The position numbers were made by a program, and so were the translations under genes. From positions 2,104,130 to 2,168,129 of the forward strand of contig BDGG01000007.1 of assembly GCA_001949185.1 (NCBI GenBank): a DNA stretch of 64,000 nucleotides, written 5' to 3'. Below the pieces are notes generated by a model. It did not search any database, had not been told where the DNA came from, and was given only the letters and a program-made list of their open reading frames with translations. Of this stretch, positions 31,797 to 43,330 are shown piece after piece; the stretch's first letter is position 1; every line of letters starts with the position of its first letter. The DNA comes from Ramazzottius varieornatus. Taxonomy: Eukaryota; Tardigrada; Eutardigrada; Parachela; Ramazzottiidae.

Positions 31797-34700
31797 TCAA
31801 GTCTGTCGGAGAGGCTGAGAATCGAGAGCGTAGATTCTATTCTTGAAGAGGAACTCGGCCACCTCATGGGGGATCTTTTGGATGCAGACTTCATAGTCGA
31901 CAAACTCAGGATCCCTGTCAGCATAGCTGATCAAGAAGGAGACGTCGTTGAGACAAGTAATACCGGCTTCCCTGGGCTTGAAGCCGGAGATGGCCACCAC
32001 CAGGCTGCCGCTCTCCAGGCCACTCTTACCGCTGGCCCCCATGTCGGCAATGAGGCTCTTGGCCCCCAGACACGTCAGCGTCGTGTTGACGTCACTGTGG
32101 GCGATAGTCTTGACGGGCATGGTGGCGAAGGGGTTGACTGGTCGCCTGACGGGCTGCACTGCTGGTGGCGGCGGCCGAAGGTGGACACTAGTGGGGATAT
32201 GCACAACTTGTTTGCTAAAGGTGACTGTGCGGCCTGTCTGTGTGCCGGAGCTGGAAGGGGAAGGAGCAGTGGCTAAGGGCCCACGGAAGGGCGGCGAACT
32301 GCCGGCAGCTAGGGAACGTTGCAGTGTACGCTTGGCTGTCATCAAGTTGGACAATATACGACTGGTGGTACTACTGCTCGAAGTAGCGCCTCGCACTGTG
32401 CTGCTGTATGTCGCTGGCCCACTCGGTGCGGCAATTTCCGGCGACGGCGGCAAACCTGAGAACGTACCTGTCTGAACACACATCACAAAGTCAGCAACAT
32501 TTTGAACTTGAATGAGAGGCCGCCCAAACGACTCGTGACGAGACTCTTTTACCCAAATGGCACACGTTTACAGCTATACCGGCTAGAAGTGTGCGCTACT
32601 TGGCAAACAACTTGTCCAGTTGCACAAGTGGCGCATGTTACCGGCCACTAACCGCAAAAACGTGCGCCACTGAGGAAAGTAATCTTGTACATTTCGTTTG
32701 TCGGCTTCTCAGCGACTAGTACGAAAAGACTGAATAAATAGCACCACCAGTTTGAAATTTGAGCTGGAGGAGCTTACCGGTGTCTTCTTTTGCGGTGGCA
32801 GCGGTGTGGTGACCGTCATGATGGGTCGCGGGCCGTTGATGGGTGCTTGCGAGACGACGGTGATGGGCGGTCGGGCTTTAATGGCTTTGATGGTGAAGAC
32901 ATTGCCCGAGGCGTTGGTCATGGTCACTTCCGGTGGCTTGGACAGTTGCACAGCTAGGCCGTTGCGGGAAGGGAAGCCCGTCGAAGTGTTCGGCTGGGAC
33001 GGAGTGGTGGAGGCTGTGATGGTGGAGATGGGCACTCGGCTAGAAGTGACGGGAGTCGAGCTGCTGTCGCCCTTCTGTTGAGGAGCCGCTCGTGCGACGG
33101 AAACAACGGCAGTGGATGGCTTGACTTGGGTCAGAGTCAAAGAATGATGCTTCGGCTGGCTGGAGGCTGGACCGACTGCCAACACCGTAAACGAACCTGA
33201 AAGAAACATCATTAATTCACACAGACAACTTTACTTTCGAACTTTAGTTATCTTTTCTCAGAATAATTGCTCATGAATATCCTTGAAGATTTTTTGTGAA
33301 ACTCAGTTTACAGTTCCGTAGTTCATTGTACTAAGATGTAAACATTCTAGGAGAATTTTGACGTGACACTGTCGCTTACTGGGGAAGTTGACGCTGCTTG
33401 TTGATGGAATGGCAGTCTGGCCGGAAGTAGCGGCCTCCTTCGTAGCGGCGACTACTTCCAGGGACTTGTCAGGTTCTTCGGCTGCGATGGTGGATTGTAA
33501 AGCTGACTTCTTCAGCGGTGAAGTCGACGACAAAGCCATCACGTCTTCGTCCAGTTCCTCCACCTCCCTCATGGCCGCTGAAATCCAAGCAAAGGACAAC
33601 ATATTCAAGGACCATTCACCAAGACATCGCTTTCCTTTTTTCCCCCACGAAAGTATACATCCCGAAAATGACGCTCCTCCAAAATTATGCTAGGGATGTC
33701 TATTCTGAATTTAATCTACCTTTGGGGTCCAGCGGTGTATCGGGAAGCTCGATGGTTGACATGGTACTTTGGTCGGTATCCATCGAGGTTTCTTCTTTCT
33801 CGTCCCCCTTCTTCCCACCTTCCTTCCCTTTCTCTTCTTTCTTCTCGCCTTCCACCGGCTGGCTTTTCTGGCTGTCCTCCTTCTTCGGCGGACCATCCGC
33901 CTCTTCCACCTCACCGCCTTCCGGCGTGGTGGACTGTGCCGACTTCCGGCCGCCGTTACCGCTGCCACTACCACCACCACCACCACCACCACCACCACCA
34001 CCACCACCTTCCCTGCCTGCCAACTTTCGCTTCTTTCTCCTTTCTCGGCGTTTCTGAGCACTACGCTGGGCCTCTTCCCTTTTGAATCTGATCCAAGCAT
34101 CGTTGTCGGTGGCGAAATGGCTCCTGGGTTCCCACGTCATCTCATCGTGTCCCAGCCACTTGACCAGGTAACGCGTACGCTTACCACCACCGTGAGTTGT
34201 CACCTGTCAAGTGTCAAAAAGCAACATTGTCAATAACCAATCCACTGAAAATCATACCCCAATATTCAAGAAAACCCTCTCTCTTCCAGTTCGAAATTAT
34301 TGTATCAATTTCCCTTCCATAGTGTACGATCTATCAGACATATTGTAAATATTCGCTGCATCCACGCAGTACGCTATCGTACACGTCGAGTACAGCCCTA
34401 ATCCAGTTCCACTGCTTGCACAAGCCCCTACGGGGATGCAGGCGTCACGTTCGTGTACGACTGCGCGGATGCAGCGAATATTCACAGTATTCAAAGTTTC
34501 GAGATTTTTCCAGATTTGAGTTTCTTTCTCAGCTGCGATGAAAATCATGTTTGAGTTGTCTTTCGCTGTAGTATGGAATGAGCTGAAATGGTCTTCTCAC
34601 CCTCTTTCGAACGATTCGCTCGACTTCATACTCGTCGTCAAAGGCCCGACGAGACTGTCCACTTTCATCTTTCTTGACGCGATTCTTGTCAGGTACCTCC

Positions 34701-35335
34701 GAAGAGATTCCACTGCTGGTGCTGGCTTCCATCTCGCTGGTATCATCGTCCTCCGTCATCAACGCCTCCTTTGAACTCTACAAACAAAGAGAAGTTTATA
34801 CAAAACTCTGACACTTGATGTTGAGGACGGTAATGCTTTCGGGGGAACATACGGAAGTGGCTGAGCGTGTGCTGCGTCGGGAGAGTGGTGGCGCAGGTGA
34901 GCCATTGGTCAGAGTCTTCTTCAGCGCACCACCCAACAAGGCCCGTCTTCGCTTCTGGGCACTTTGCGGACCACTAAACAAGTCCTTGTTCTTCTCAATC
35001 GTGCCATTCTTGATGGAAGACTGTGAGTGACTTCGCTTAAGAGGAGCCGGAAATTTGGGGCTGGGTAGCGCGGACGATGTGCTCGGACTGGGGCTGAGGC
35101 TGGGACTGGGACCGGGACCGTTCACCGTTTTTGGTGGCATGAAAATGTACGTAGCGTTGTCTGGTAAATTCAGCCCAGCTGCACGTGCTGTCTTAACCAG
35201 CGACCAGGCATCAGCTAGCTGAAAATCCTGTCTGGGCAGAGCTTGATCGACGAGAGACGGCGCAGGCTTCGGTGTACCACTTGATCCGACTGGCGCCTTC
35301 ATGTTCGCTGCTGATCCCGAGGCTTGACTGGACAT
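31797..35335 (-). CDS. Chromodomain protein with low-complexity linkers and unrecognised C-terminal module
   Basis: Six exons in phase: 35335-34802, 34777-34601, 34203-33720, 33577-33380, 33196-32778 and 32471-31797, giving 828 residues. Residues 1-220 are Ser/Pro-rich and disordered, with a basic KRRRALLGG motif. The chromodomain spans about 224-268 and is split by intron 2: EYEVERIVRKR, then RYLVKWLGHDEMTWEP. Compared with HP1, the loop before TWEP is two residues shorter and the third cage aromatic is replaced by His, so methyl-lysine binding is uncertain. A basic helix (RSAQKRRERRKKRKL), 13 Gly encoded by a trinucleotide run, and a Lys/Glu-rich tract follow. Residues 400-720 are Ser/Thr/Pro-rich. 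The last 100 residues are ordered (SFLISYADRDPEFVDYEVC) but match nothing I know. Expected to be a nuclear chromatin reader. Introns 2 and 5 hold MITEs. Confidence 0.85.
32518..32705. repeat. Dimeric hairpin repeat in intron 5 of the chromodomain gene
   Basis: Hairpins 32555-32601 (AAATGGCACA / TGCGCTACTT) and 32626-32672 (AAGTGGCGCA / TGCGCCACTG) are each 47 bp and repeat at 71-bp pitch. Outer ends GCCGCCCAAAC and GTTTGTCGGC are inverted. The unit lies within intron 32472-32777. Confidence 0.8.
33969..34011 (+). repeat. CCA trinucleotide run encoding polyglycine
   Basis: Tandem CCA (GGT on the coding strand) inside exon 3 of the chromodomain gene encodes 13 consecutive Gly. Likely length-polymorphic. 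Confidence 0.85.
34343..34487. repeat. TA-flanked MITE, family CTGTAAATATTCG, copy 1 (145 bp)
   Basis: The left end TTGTAAATATTCGCTGCATCC and right end GGATGCAGCGAATATTCACAG are inverted, with TA on each side. Same length as copy 2 at 36714-36858. It sits in intron 2 of the chromodomain gene. TA flanks suggest the Tc1/mariner superfamily. Confidence 0.75.
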
Positions 35336-36713
35336 CTTCAGTTATCCACTCCGTCACCGGAATATTCTGAAGAACGGAACACATATTAACATAGAAGCCA
35401 GTTAACGATAAGAATTATCGATGTTTACGTTCTGTTCAAATACGCGTTAGACAACTTGAACCGTCTGAGGTATCAATCAATTCGATAACGGCAGTAGGTG
35501 GCCGAAACCAACGCCATAGTTGGCACTCTTAGACAATGAGTAGGACTAAAGAATATTCGCGATTACACTGCGCGGATATGTCCTACCCGTACCGAACGGA
35601 TAGGCCATCATCCTACTCTGTCCACAACGCGTAGGTGAGTGAATAGGATTGAGTTAACCGTCAGGTCCTACTGTGCATATTTTGACATTTTACCACTTCT
35701 CCTGCAGTTTATCTCACAGATATCTTTCAGATGCGGTTTTTGACGGACGCAGGTAAATAACGATAGTCCAAATTTTTGGAAAACAAGTTTTGCGAAGATT
35801 AATCAGCGGGCAGAGGAGAAAACAGTGATCATACAGCTAGTGCCTCGAAAACGGGCAAAGAGGCTTAGCCTCACAGCTTCGAGTTTCCTTTGTCACTTTT
35901 ACTTACCGAAACGATATCCTAGGAGCAAGGTTGTGTGCAGTAGTCCAGGAATGAATTTCCAGCGGAAACGAGGGAAAAGAGTTCAAAATGATGCCAAAAA
36001 CAGCTGGCGCAGACTAACTTCAAAAGGCAACAATTGAACTGCATCTGGCGCAATGAACTGGCAAGCTACATCGTGTGCGATGCTCACAACATGCACTCAC
36101 TGATCTGTAGAGTCCGGTAAAAGGTTTAAGCACGGGTTGATTGTCAATCAACCCAAGTGACGTTTTCGCACGCTACAGGAGTCGTAGCACGACTCACTTG
36201 ACGGAGCACGAGCGAGTCACAGTAAGACTCCAGTATGCAGTATGTATGCAAGTCACGTGAAAATCATCGCATATGACACGTGGGACGCATCAAATCACAC
36301 AAGCTGCGTAGCTCTTGCACAGTAGCTAGTTGCACTTAGAGATGGGATAAGTGTGATTAAGTTCGGTGTGATATTTCCCGATTTGGTAAACTCTCAAACC
36401 GAATCGAAAATTTCAGTATGAAGTCCACACCAATATCTTCGATTTGATAAATGTGGAAGTGGGCGAAATTGTAAAGTGGGCCCCACTGAGGACGTCCTGT
36501 GGCTAGCTCGAGCAGTAGTCAGCAAGTCTGCTGATTTGGTCGCCACAAGACTTCCACACTTCGCCTTCGGACCCCGAAGTGACGCCTGCGTACGATGGTG
36601 TGACTTCGGCCAGTGTTCTTCCGATTGTGCAAACAATATTATTGAAATCACCTGACAACGTAAAGTCTACGGGAACACGTGGTAGAATCGAGAAATGAAA
36701 AAGATTCGGATTA
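35336..36713. other. Upstream region of the chromodomain gene, no gene seen
   Basis: Contains the presumed promoter and 5' UTR of the minus-strand chromodomain gene. No other exon-like frame was found. Confidence 0.4.
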
Positions 36714-36858
36714 CTGTAAATGTTCGATGCGTCCGCGGAAGACGTGATCGTACAAGTGAAGTACGGCCTCGGTCCGGTTGCACGGACTGCGCAACCCCCT
36801 ACCGAGGTGCATCGGCACGTATGTGTACGTACTGTGCGGATGCATCGAATATTTACAG
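36714..36858. repeat. TA-flanked MITE, family CTGTAAATATTCG, copy 2 (145 bp)
   Basis: Ends CTGTAAATGTTCGATGCGTC and GATGCATCGAATATTTACAG are inverted and flanked by TA. Length is identical to copy 1 while internal sequence has diverged. Confidence 0.75.
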
Positions 36859-38708
36859 TACGATCATCGTAATTCAAATTGTTTCGATTTCAATATGCAC
36901 CCAGTTTTCAATCAATCAAGCTTACACCGTCCACTATAACTAAAATCATTTCGATCATTGAAGTCAAGTCTCAAGTCCGTATATGCGGAACAACACTGGT
37001 TTCGCCTTGATTAGTATTGATGGCGCACAGCGGTGCCCCGACAAACAGAGCTTTGGAGAAATTTTAATCAAATCTATGGCCAATGACGTCACGATGAGCT
37101 GATCGTTGACTTGGCTGATTTGAGCGAACCCGAGTTTATAGGAGACGGCTCTATGGGTGTAAGACAGCTTGAGCGTGAGTAACATTTAACGCGCACGTTC
37201 GACTGATTAACAGCTGATCGCTGATTAGCCCTTCTACTGCGTGCTCGCTACCCGGGACTAGTTCACGCGTACAACTGAGTGCAGGATCGTACATACTGGA
37301 GACCTGAGGTCCTATTAGCTGATCTTCCTCGGTAGCGGGATGATCAAGAGCTCATCTCAACTTTCGGAAGCGGCCAAATTCCTTCAAAAAACTGATCTAA
37401 GACTTGTGGCCATTGAGGAAGTCACAAAAGATGTACAGCGACATGGCCAGGAGGTCAAAAGCACCACCCATCGGCAGAAGCAACAGAGCTTAGCTGCACT
37501 CGAATCGAGGCCAAGGTCCACGAGCAACTGAAAAATTGGACTTACCAAACCAGCTGCACTTTTGCCCTTTGTATTGAATTTCGCAAAAATATCCCAGCCA
37601 AGCGTTGCACTGTCTCAGGCTTGTCCATTGGCACAGTACGGCAGTCTACCAATTCAAAACTGGTCGTGACCTCTGGGAGCGCCGAGTGAAGGCAAGAACG
37701 CTACACATCACAGTTAACAAGCAACCTGCACGCGCGGAGCTGTGAACACTAGCTGCCAGGTTAAAAGATTATATTGAGTGATGAATAGGTATTGACTAAG
37801 GTAATCCCGATACCGAGTTCAACACTGAATCGCTACTTACACCGCGCTTGCGACTTGCAATGGTGGACAAGCAGGGTCTGGAAAACGAAGCGTTCTGCCA
37901 GCTGCCCAATCCACTCATCTGTGTTAGGCACTTCGTGTCATGTGTCGCTTGATTGTCCATATGATGATACTGTATGCTCTTCAGCATGGCGTTTGACTGT
38001 TTCTTGAATTCTCGATTAGTTCGATTTTCCAACACTCGAGGTCGGCTGCGATGAACCAAACCTTCTTCTTGGAATGCACTCTCTGAAATATAAACGACCA
38101 CGTCACTCACCTTGTCGCCTCAACTCATCGCAAACTATTACAGAACACAATGATAGAGGAAGCTACAGATCACAAAAGAGATCACAGAAAGATTCCCGCC
38201 ATCACAAAGGAACACCTATTACGCCTGAAACAGCTGACTGGACCGGAAACGTTGATCAAGGCTTTTGATTGCTGTGACGTCAAGTCATATAAACAGTTTT
38301 GATTGTTTGGTTTGCCATGTCCTCAGGTTCGTGGCCGAAATGGTAGTTTCAACCTGCAGCCTAGCACGCTGTGCGGTGAACATTCGACAGGCCTTAACAA
38401 CCTTAATTACCAAGCTTTTCGTGTCGACAGATTACCAACGTGCTCGTTGTGAGCATAGTGTTTCACCTGATGGAAAAAGGGAGGACCTCAATCAGCCAAT
38501 AAGAAATTTTCCAAAATTTCGAAATCGGGAAAACTGGCAGGCCGTGAAGGCCAACTTGTAGAAAGTAGGCCAGGCCATTATGATTCTTTCTGGACGCACC
38601 GCTGATAGTCAAATTCGTCGCAAGCTTAGATTGAGTACAGGAAACTCTCCTCGGTGTTTCAGTCTTTTTCTGAAGGAATGCTGAAGATGTACGAGGAGCA
38701 AGGTCCTA

Positions 38709-38819
38709 CTTTGCTCAGTGTACAACTTTGCTCACTAGACGTCACCAGCTATGCGTAGGCTTTTTGAGCTTTGTCACGTAGGCATCACGTACATGAACGA
38801 AGTTGTACACTGAGCAAAG
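38709..38819. repeat. TA-flanked MITE with CTTTGCTCAGTGTACAACTT arms (111 bp)
   Basis: Perfect inverted ends CTTTGCTCAGTGTACAACTT and AAGTTGTACACTGAGCAAAG are flanked by TA on both sides. The arms are at least 20 bp and perfect, suggesting a young insertion. Possible Tc1/mariner-type MITE. Confidence 0.85.
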
Positions 38820-39313
38820 TAAGACAATGCCCCTGTTACCTCGAGTAGAAGTAAAACCGGAAAAACAGAATACCGATGGAACCGTCCGAAATTGCAGGGA
38901 TTTTTTTCAACGTGGTGGAGTTGTGCTGACCGAAACTGCATTCGAGTGGGTAGGTGTCGTCACTCAATATGAGACAGAATGGATCACTAACCGATGGTGA
39001 TACCTCACGAGCACAAGTTTGTGCTGGCTGATTGCAAGGCGAGAATACATCTGTCTGGCAAACTCTTATTTATGTTGCGAGTAAATAATTTCAAAGATGT
39101 AAGAGACCAAAGGCAGCCTAGCACAAGCTAGACTTCGTGGTTCCGAGTATCCGAAATATAAATGATTTCTTCTAGACCGCGGGAGAATGGAAAGGCTTCC
39201 AGAACACGGGCAGCATTTCCCCTCTATACAGTCACGGTCATGTTTCTATCGTCAGCCCATGGTCTTCGTTGCTTGCTCATGTCTCCTGATCCCGTCGTCC
39301 GATTTTCATAATT

Positions 39314-39931
39314 CAAACGTCATTCTTTAGAGCACACCTCATACTTTTCCGTCACGTGACAGGTATGTTGCCTGTTCAGTCAATCAACCACTAAAACTGG
39401 ACGGCTCGGACAAGGAAATACGCGCTACTTTTGGCTCACGCTCTCACGTCACGTAAGTAGCTCATGGCAAAACCTAAATAGCCAAAATGTAGCACGAAGA
39501 CCACTCTGTGGACCACGCTAAAAGAGATCTTCAACAAAATTTTTCTCCAAACATTTCCCATGTCGGTGCCGATCTCACTTTTGTAGAGCTTCTTCACCGG
39601 AGTTTTCCTCTTCTCGACCATATGTGGACCCCATAGCCCAAAAGTCTGCTTATTCAAAGAACAAGCCCTGTGCTCTTTGTTGAGACCAGTGTTGAACAAC
39701 GTAAAGGTATTACCCGGTAATACCTGTACAAAGTACCGATTTTGCAGTTCATGTACTTTACCAGGTACCGGGGCTCGATACCTGTACTTTACGGGAGGTG
39801 TTTCAGGTAATTACGGGAGGTAATGAAGGCTGACGGCCATCCAGTATTAGCGGTTGATTGACTGAACAAGCCATACGCCTGTCACGTGACCGCAAAGTAC
39901 AAGGTGTGCTCTAAGGAACAACGTTTGGAAA
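39314..39931. repeat. Foldback element with ~100-bp arms containing GTCACGTGAC
   Basis: The left arm about 39314-39405 and inverted right arm about 39831-39931 share TTAGAGCACACCT, GTCACGTGACAGG and TGTTCAGTCAATCAACC in the same order. The interior has palindromes such as GGTATTACCCGGTAATACC (39706). Related CACGTGAC sequence occurs near 7295. Confidence 0.7.
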
Positions 39932-39939
39932 TTAACGTA

Positions 39940-40080
39940 CTGTAATGCTTCATGAACTTCGCGAAGCACGTCGTCGCACGCGCGAAAGATCTCTTAGGGG
40001 GTTGGTGAGCAAAATTTTCGGACCGGTATTAAGTGTACGCGTATGATGACGTGCTTCGCGAAGTTTTTGAAGCATTACAG
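39940..40080. repeat. TA-flanked MITE, family CTGTAATGCTTC, copy 1 (141 bp)
   Basis: Inverted ends begin CTGTAATGCTTC and share a CTTCGCGAAGCACGTC core (arms about 33 bp). TA lies on both sides. The interior matches copy 2 at 56443-56587 (AATTTTCGGAC block). Confidence 0.8.
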
Positions 40081-40194
40081 TAGGTCTTTCGGCCTGTTTG
40101 CCAACAAATGGGTTTCGGCGGACCATGTTGCCTACGAACTTAGCTGCTTATAAGGTACACTTTTTTGACATCAGAATGTTCCGAATACTCAATG

Positions 40195-40660
40195 GCACCG
40201 CGTGGAAGACGCGCCACGCTTCGCCGCGGATAGAGGTCTCAAAAAACTGTTCATCTTTTGGAAATATGCTCCAGAGAATTTAGGAGGTGACTAATGGCTC
40301 AAACGCCCAAGTCTGGGAGTTTGAGGTCGTAACTATTGTGCAATTTGTGCAGTTTGTGTGATATCTTGTGTGGAAATTTGTGTGAAAATATGTGCACTTT
40401 GTGTGATATCTTAAGCCATTATGACGTCGGAACTTTTTCGGTCAAAGGTTCTAACACATCTGGGTCTTCCTGAAATTGATGTTTGACCAGTGGTCAGATC
40501 GCCAAATAGAGTAGGGCATCGTTTTTCTCAGTGTTTGATAAACCAGATTGCACCAGCTGTTTATTTTTGCCCTTGGGGTCCCAGAGCTTCAAACTCGTTT
40601 CCTGCGCAATTTGACTAGCAATCGTTCGTACGCAAAATGGGCCGCCGATATCCATATACG
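40195..40660 (+). repeat. Dispersed repeat, GACCAGTGGTCAG family, copy 2
   Basis: The longest copy of the family. It adds a GTGTGATATC minisatellite-like stretch near 40330-40410 and ends with CAATTTGACTAGC followed by TGGGCCGCCGATA, both shared with the inverted copy at 42.9-43.3 kb. Confidence 0.65.
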
Positions 40661-41326
40661 GTAGCTCGTCTACAGATACCTCGAACTGACTGGGAACAAC
40701 TTCCTAACCACAAATTTTAACCGAGATGTTCCGCGTTTCGTGAGCATGTCTAGCAGGGCTGTCACGTGAGTTATCCTTGATCCGCATCCCATATCTTCCT
40801 TGTTGCCTTCGATGGTCATTACAGATTCACCCTATCTCTTAAGAATGTCGACTTGTTGACAAGAACTAGGTGGATCTCGTAAGAGATCTCATCGGTCAAC
40901 GCGCTCTTTTTTCTTAACTTAGTTTCTTAAGTACCGGTTAATGATCGAGGATCATTCATCGCTTCAATAAGCTGTTCCATCTTTCCAACTCAGCTTTTAT
41001 CCTTTAACTTTTCCTGTGTACAAATGAATGGCACTTCTCCTGAGGTCGTAGTTGTCTAGGTCTAGTAAAGTTGCTTTTTCTCGTCGACTACTTGCCCTGT
41101 AACAGGGCTTTGAGGGTTCACCGGAGATTTCTTATGTTACGGTACGTAAGATCAGAGAGCTCCGGTGAACATCAATCTATAATGAACTGGGTAGAGAGTT
41201 TCTTAATGACGAGTACGGGCAGAAACAATACTTCCCAGACGCCACAAGGTATCCCGGAAGTCTCTGATGCTTTCTCTTGTATGAAAAGCTAAACTACAAA
41301 GCATGCGAATTGCAAGACCGAACTCA

Positions 41327-41857
41327 CAAGGGGATTATGCCTGTCCCGACTTCCCGATAGTCGACCCGACTCGGCCGAACGATAGAAAAAAGTCTCTTCT
41401 ATAATCTGAGGTAGGTAGCTGAATCCCCCGACGATCCTGGAATGAAGTACAGGACTGAGAAATGAAGGTCCATTGACCGCTCCAGTTCGCCCCGATGACG
41501 TAAAGCTCTTTGATTGCGGGTGCTGATTGAAGACATTGAAAACAACCCGCTCAGCTGATCAACAGGATGCCCGAACAGCGTGCCAACACTGGCTGAAGAT
41601 GCCCGATAGTACACCATCCAGTTCAAATCTGGTGAAACAGCTGATCGACTGAGTTGTTCAATCTGTTCAATCAAACTCCCAATCAAAGAGCTTACGTCAC
41701 TGCTGTAGTTTAGGTCCGTCACTTCTGAGTTCTGTAGTTTATTCCAGGATCGTCGGGAGATTTAGCTCCCTAGCTCATAGCAAAGAAGGGACTCTCTTCT
41801 ATCGTTTTGCCGGGACGGTTTGAGTATTGGGAAGTCGGGACAGGTCTAATCCCCTTG
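41327..41857. repeat. Foldback element with ~130-bp arms starting CAAGGGGATTA
   Basis: The left arm 41327-41465 and inverted right arm 41730-41857 share GCCTGTCCCGACTTCCC, ACGATAGAA and GACGATCCTGGAAT. A possible TCA duplication flanks both ends. Length 531 bp. A solo arm is at 30914-30990. A 3-bp duplication would fit a PIF/Harbinger-type MITE, which is inference. Confidence 0.7.
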
Positions 41858-41944
41858 TCATGTTTCTGTTTCTAACCAAGTCGCAGACGGCTTGCGAAAA
41901 GTAAAAGTAACACTGTGCAATAATTGTGTTCTGAATTTCGAACT

Positions 41945-42110
41945 GGCGGATATTCTCGAAAGAGATATCTTTCTCCCAGTGGCGCACGCACTTCGCTAGT
42001 AACACCGTATACATGCGCCACTTGAGAGTACAATCTCGATCATTTCCCCAAGTGGGGCGTGCTGTCAGCTGATATAGCCTGATAACACTGCAAACCTGAA
42101 TGCGCCACCT
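41945..42110. repeat. Hairpin repeat pair, one standard and one with a 14-bp longer loop
   Basis: Hairpin 1, 41977-42023, has arms CAGTGGCGCA / TGCGCCACTT and spans 47 bp. Hairpin 2, 42050-42110, has arms AAGTGGGGCG / TGCGCCACCT and spans 61 bp, 14 more than all other copies. Starts are 73 bp apart. Confidence 0.75.
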
Positions 42111-42924
42111 GGAGAAACGTTTCTCTTCACTTAGTAGAAAAACCCACATAGTAGAAAAACTACCAGAATTATACCTCGAATACACTCGTGTGGATAATTT
42201 TTTCCTGCACTGTTGATAACTGTTCGCTCATCGTCAACGACGATGTTCCTTGGCTTTGATCTTTCGTCCAAATCGAGACGGAATGGCACAGCCTTAAGCT
42301 CGTCGCGGATTGCGCGCAAAGTCTTTTGTAGATGCCGCTGCTCTCGGTTAGCAGCAATGCAAACAGCACAGCCAAAAACCCGGCCAAAATGGTCGACTTG
42401 GATATAGTATACAACTAGTAGAAAAACCATCTGGAACGTCTCGTCCGTAAAATCCGATTTTCAGCCGCTCGAAGGCACCGGAAGTTTTCTCCCCTGAAGA
42501 CGATGATGCTGTGGGATCACTTCTTCTAGTGTTGAGCAAGATGCTATCCCCCCTACTGTAGGTTCGGTTTTTTCCAATTAGGTGTTCGGGTACTCCGGCT
42601 TTTCCGGGACTGGCATCTGCACTTTTCTTTCTCAACGTGCCGTCCTTCAAAATATTCGGGGTTGGGAGATAGCCCAGCTACCTCTGTCGGCATATTCTGA
42701 ACAAGACCGCTCAGAAGTTGCCAAGGCTTGGTCAAGCTCGCCCTCGTCTGCGCTCGTAAATTCGCCTTGATGTCTTCCGCCTTCGTCCCATTCGTGCTGG
42801 CTACATAATTGTGTAGCAGATAATACGACGTTGTTGGAAGAATTCAATGTAACTTCTCCCTTGCAGCCATAGCTTTTTCTTGCAGCCATAGGTTCTTCCT
42901 GCAGAGCCAGTAGGGATGTATCGG

Positions 42925-43330
42925 TGGGGTATCGGCGGCCCAATTTGCGGAAAAAAGGTCGCTAGTCAAATTGTTCAGGAATCAAGTTTTAGGTTTTGAA
43001 ATCCCAAGGGCAAAGTTAAACTGCCTTTGCAGTTTGGTGTATCAAACATCGAGCAACATGAGGCTGGGGTGCATTTGGCCATCTGACCAGTGGTCAGGTG
43101 GCTACGTCAGAAATATCTGAAGGAGTTCGAGATTTGGAGTGAAAATATCTTAACGTCCTAGTGACGTCATGCACCATGAGAATGTGCCTGCATCTGTTCG
43201 GACGGGACGCATGTGGGTGTTTTGTAGTTGGCAATCGGCCCCGGAGTTTTCAGGAAAATCTTCCCAGAAGAGCGAACAGTTTTGTGCGACTTTTGTCCGT
43301 GGCGAAGCGAGGCGAGGCTGGCACTGGATG
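42925..43330 (-). repeat. Dispersed repeat, GACCAGTGGTCAG family, copy 3 (inverted)
   Basis: The reverse complement aligns block by block with 40195-40660, including GGCGAAGC-rich ends, CTGACCACTGGTCAG, CCCTTGGG and CAATTTGACTAGC. Confidence 0.65.

Noticed and set aside
31866-32475. Plus-strand frames at 31.9-32.5 kb
   Set aside because: Antisense of the last chromodomain-gene exon, which has intact splice sites and phase on the minus strand.
33518-34236. Plus-strand frames rich in Pro, His, Phe and Ser
   Set aside because: They are the antisense of exons 3 and 4 of the chromodomain gene; the proline/histidine runs come from its polyglycine codons.
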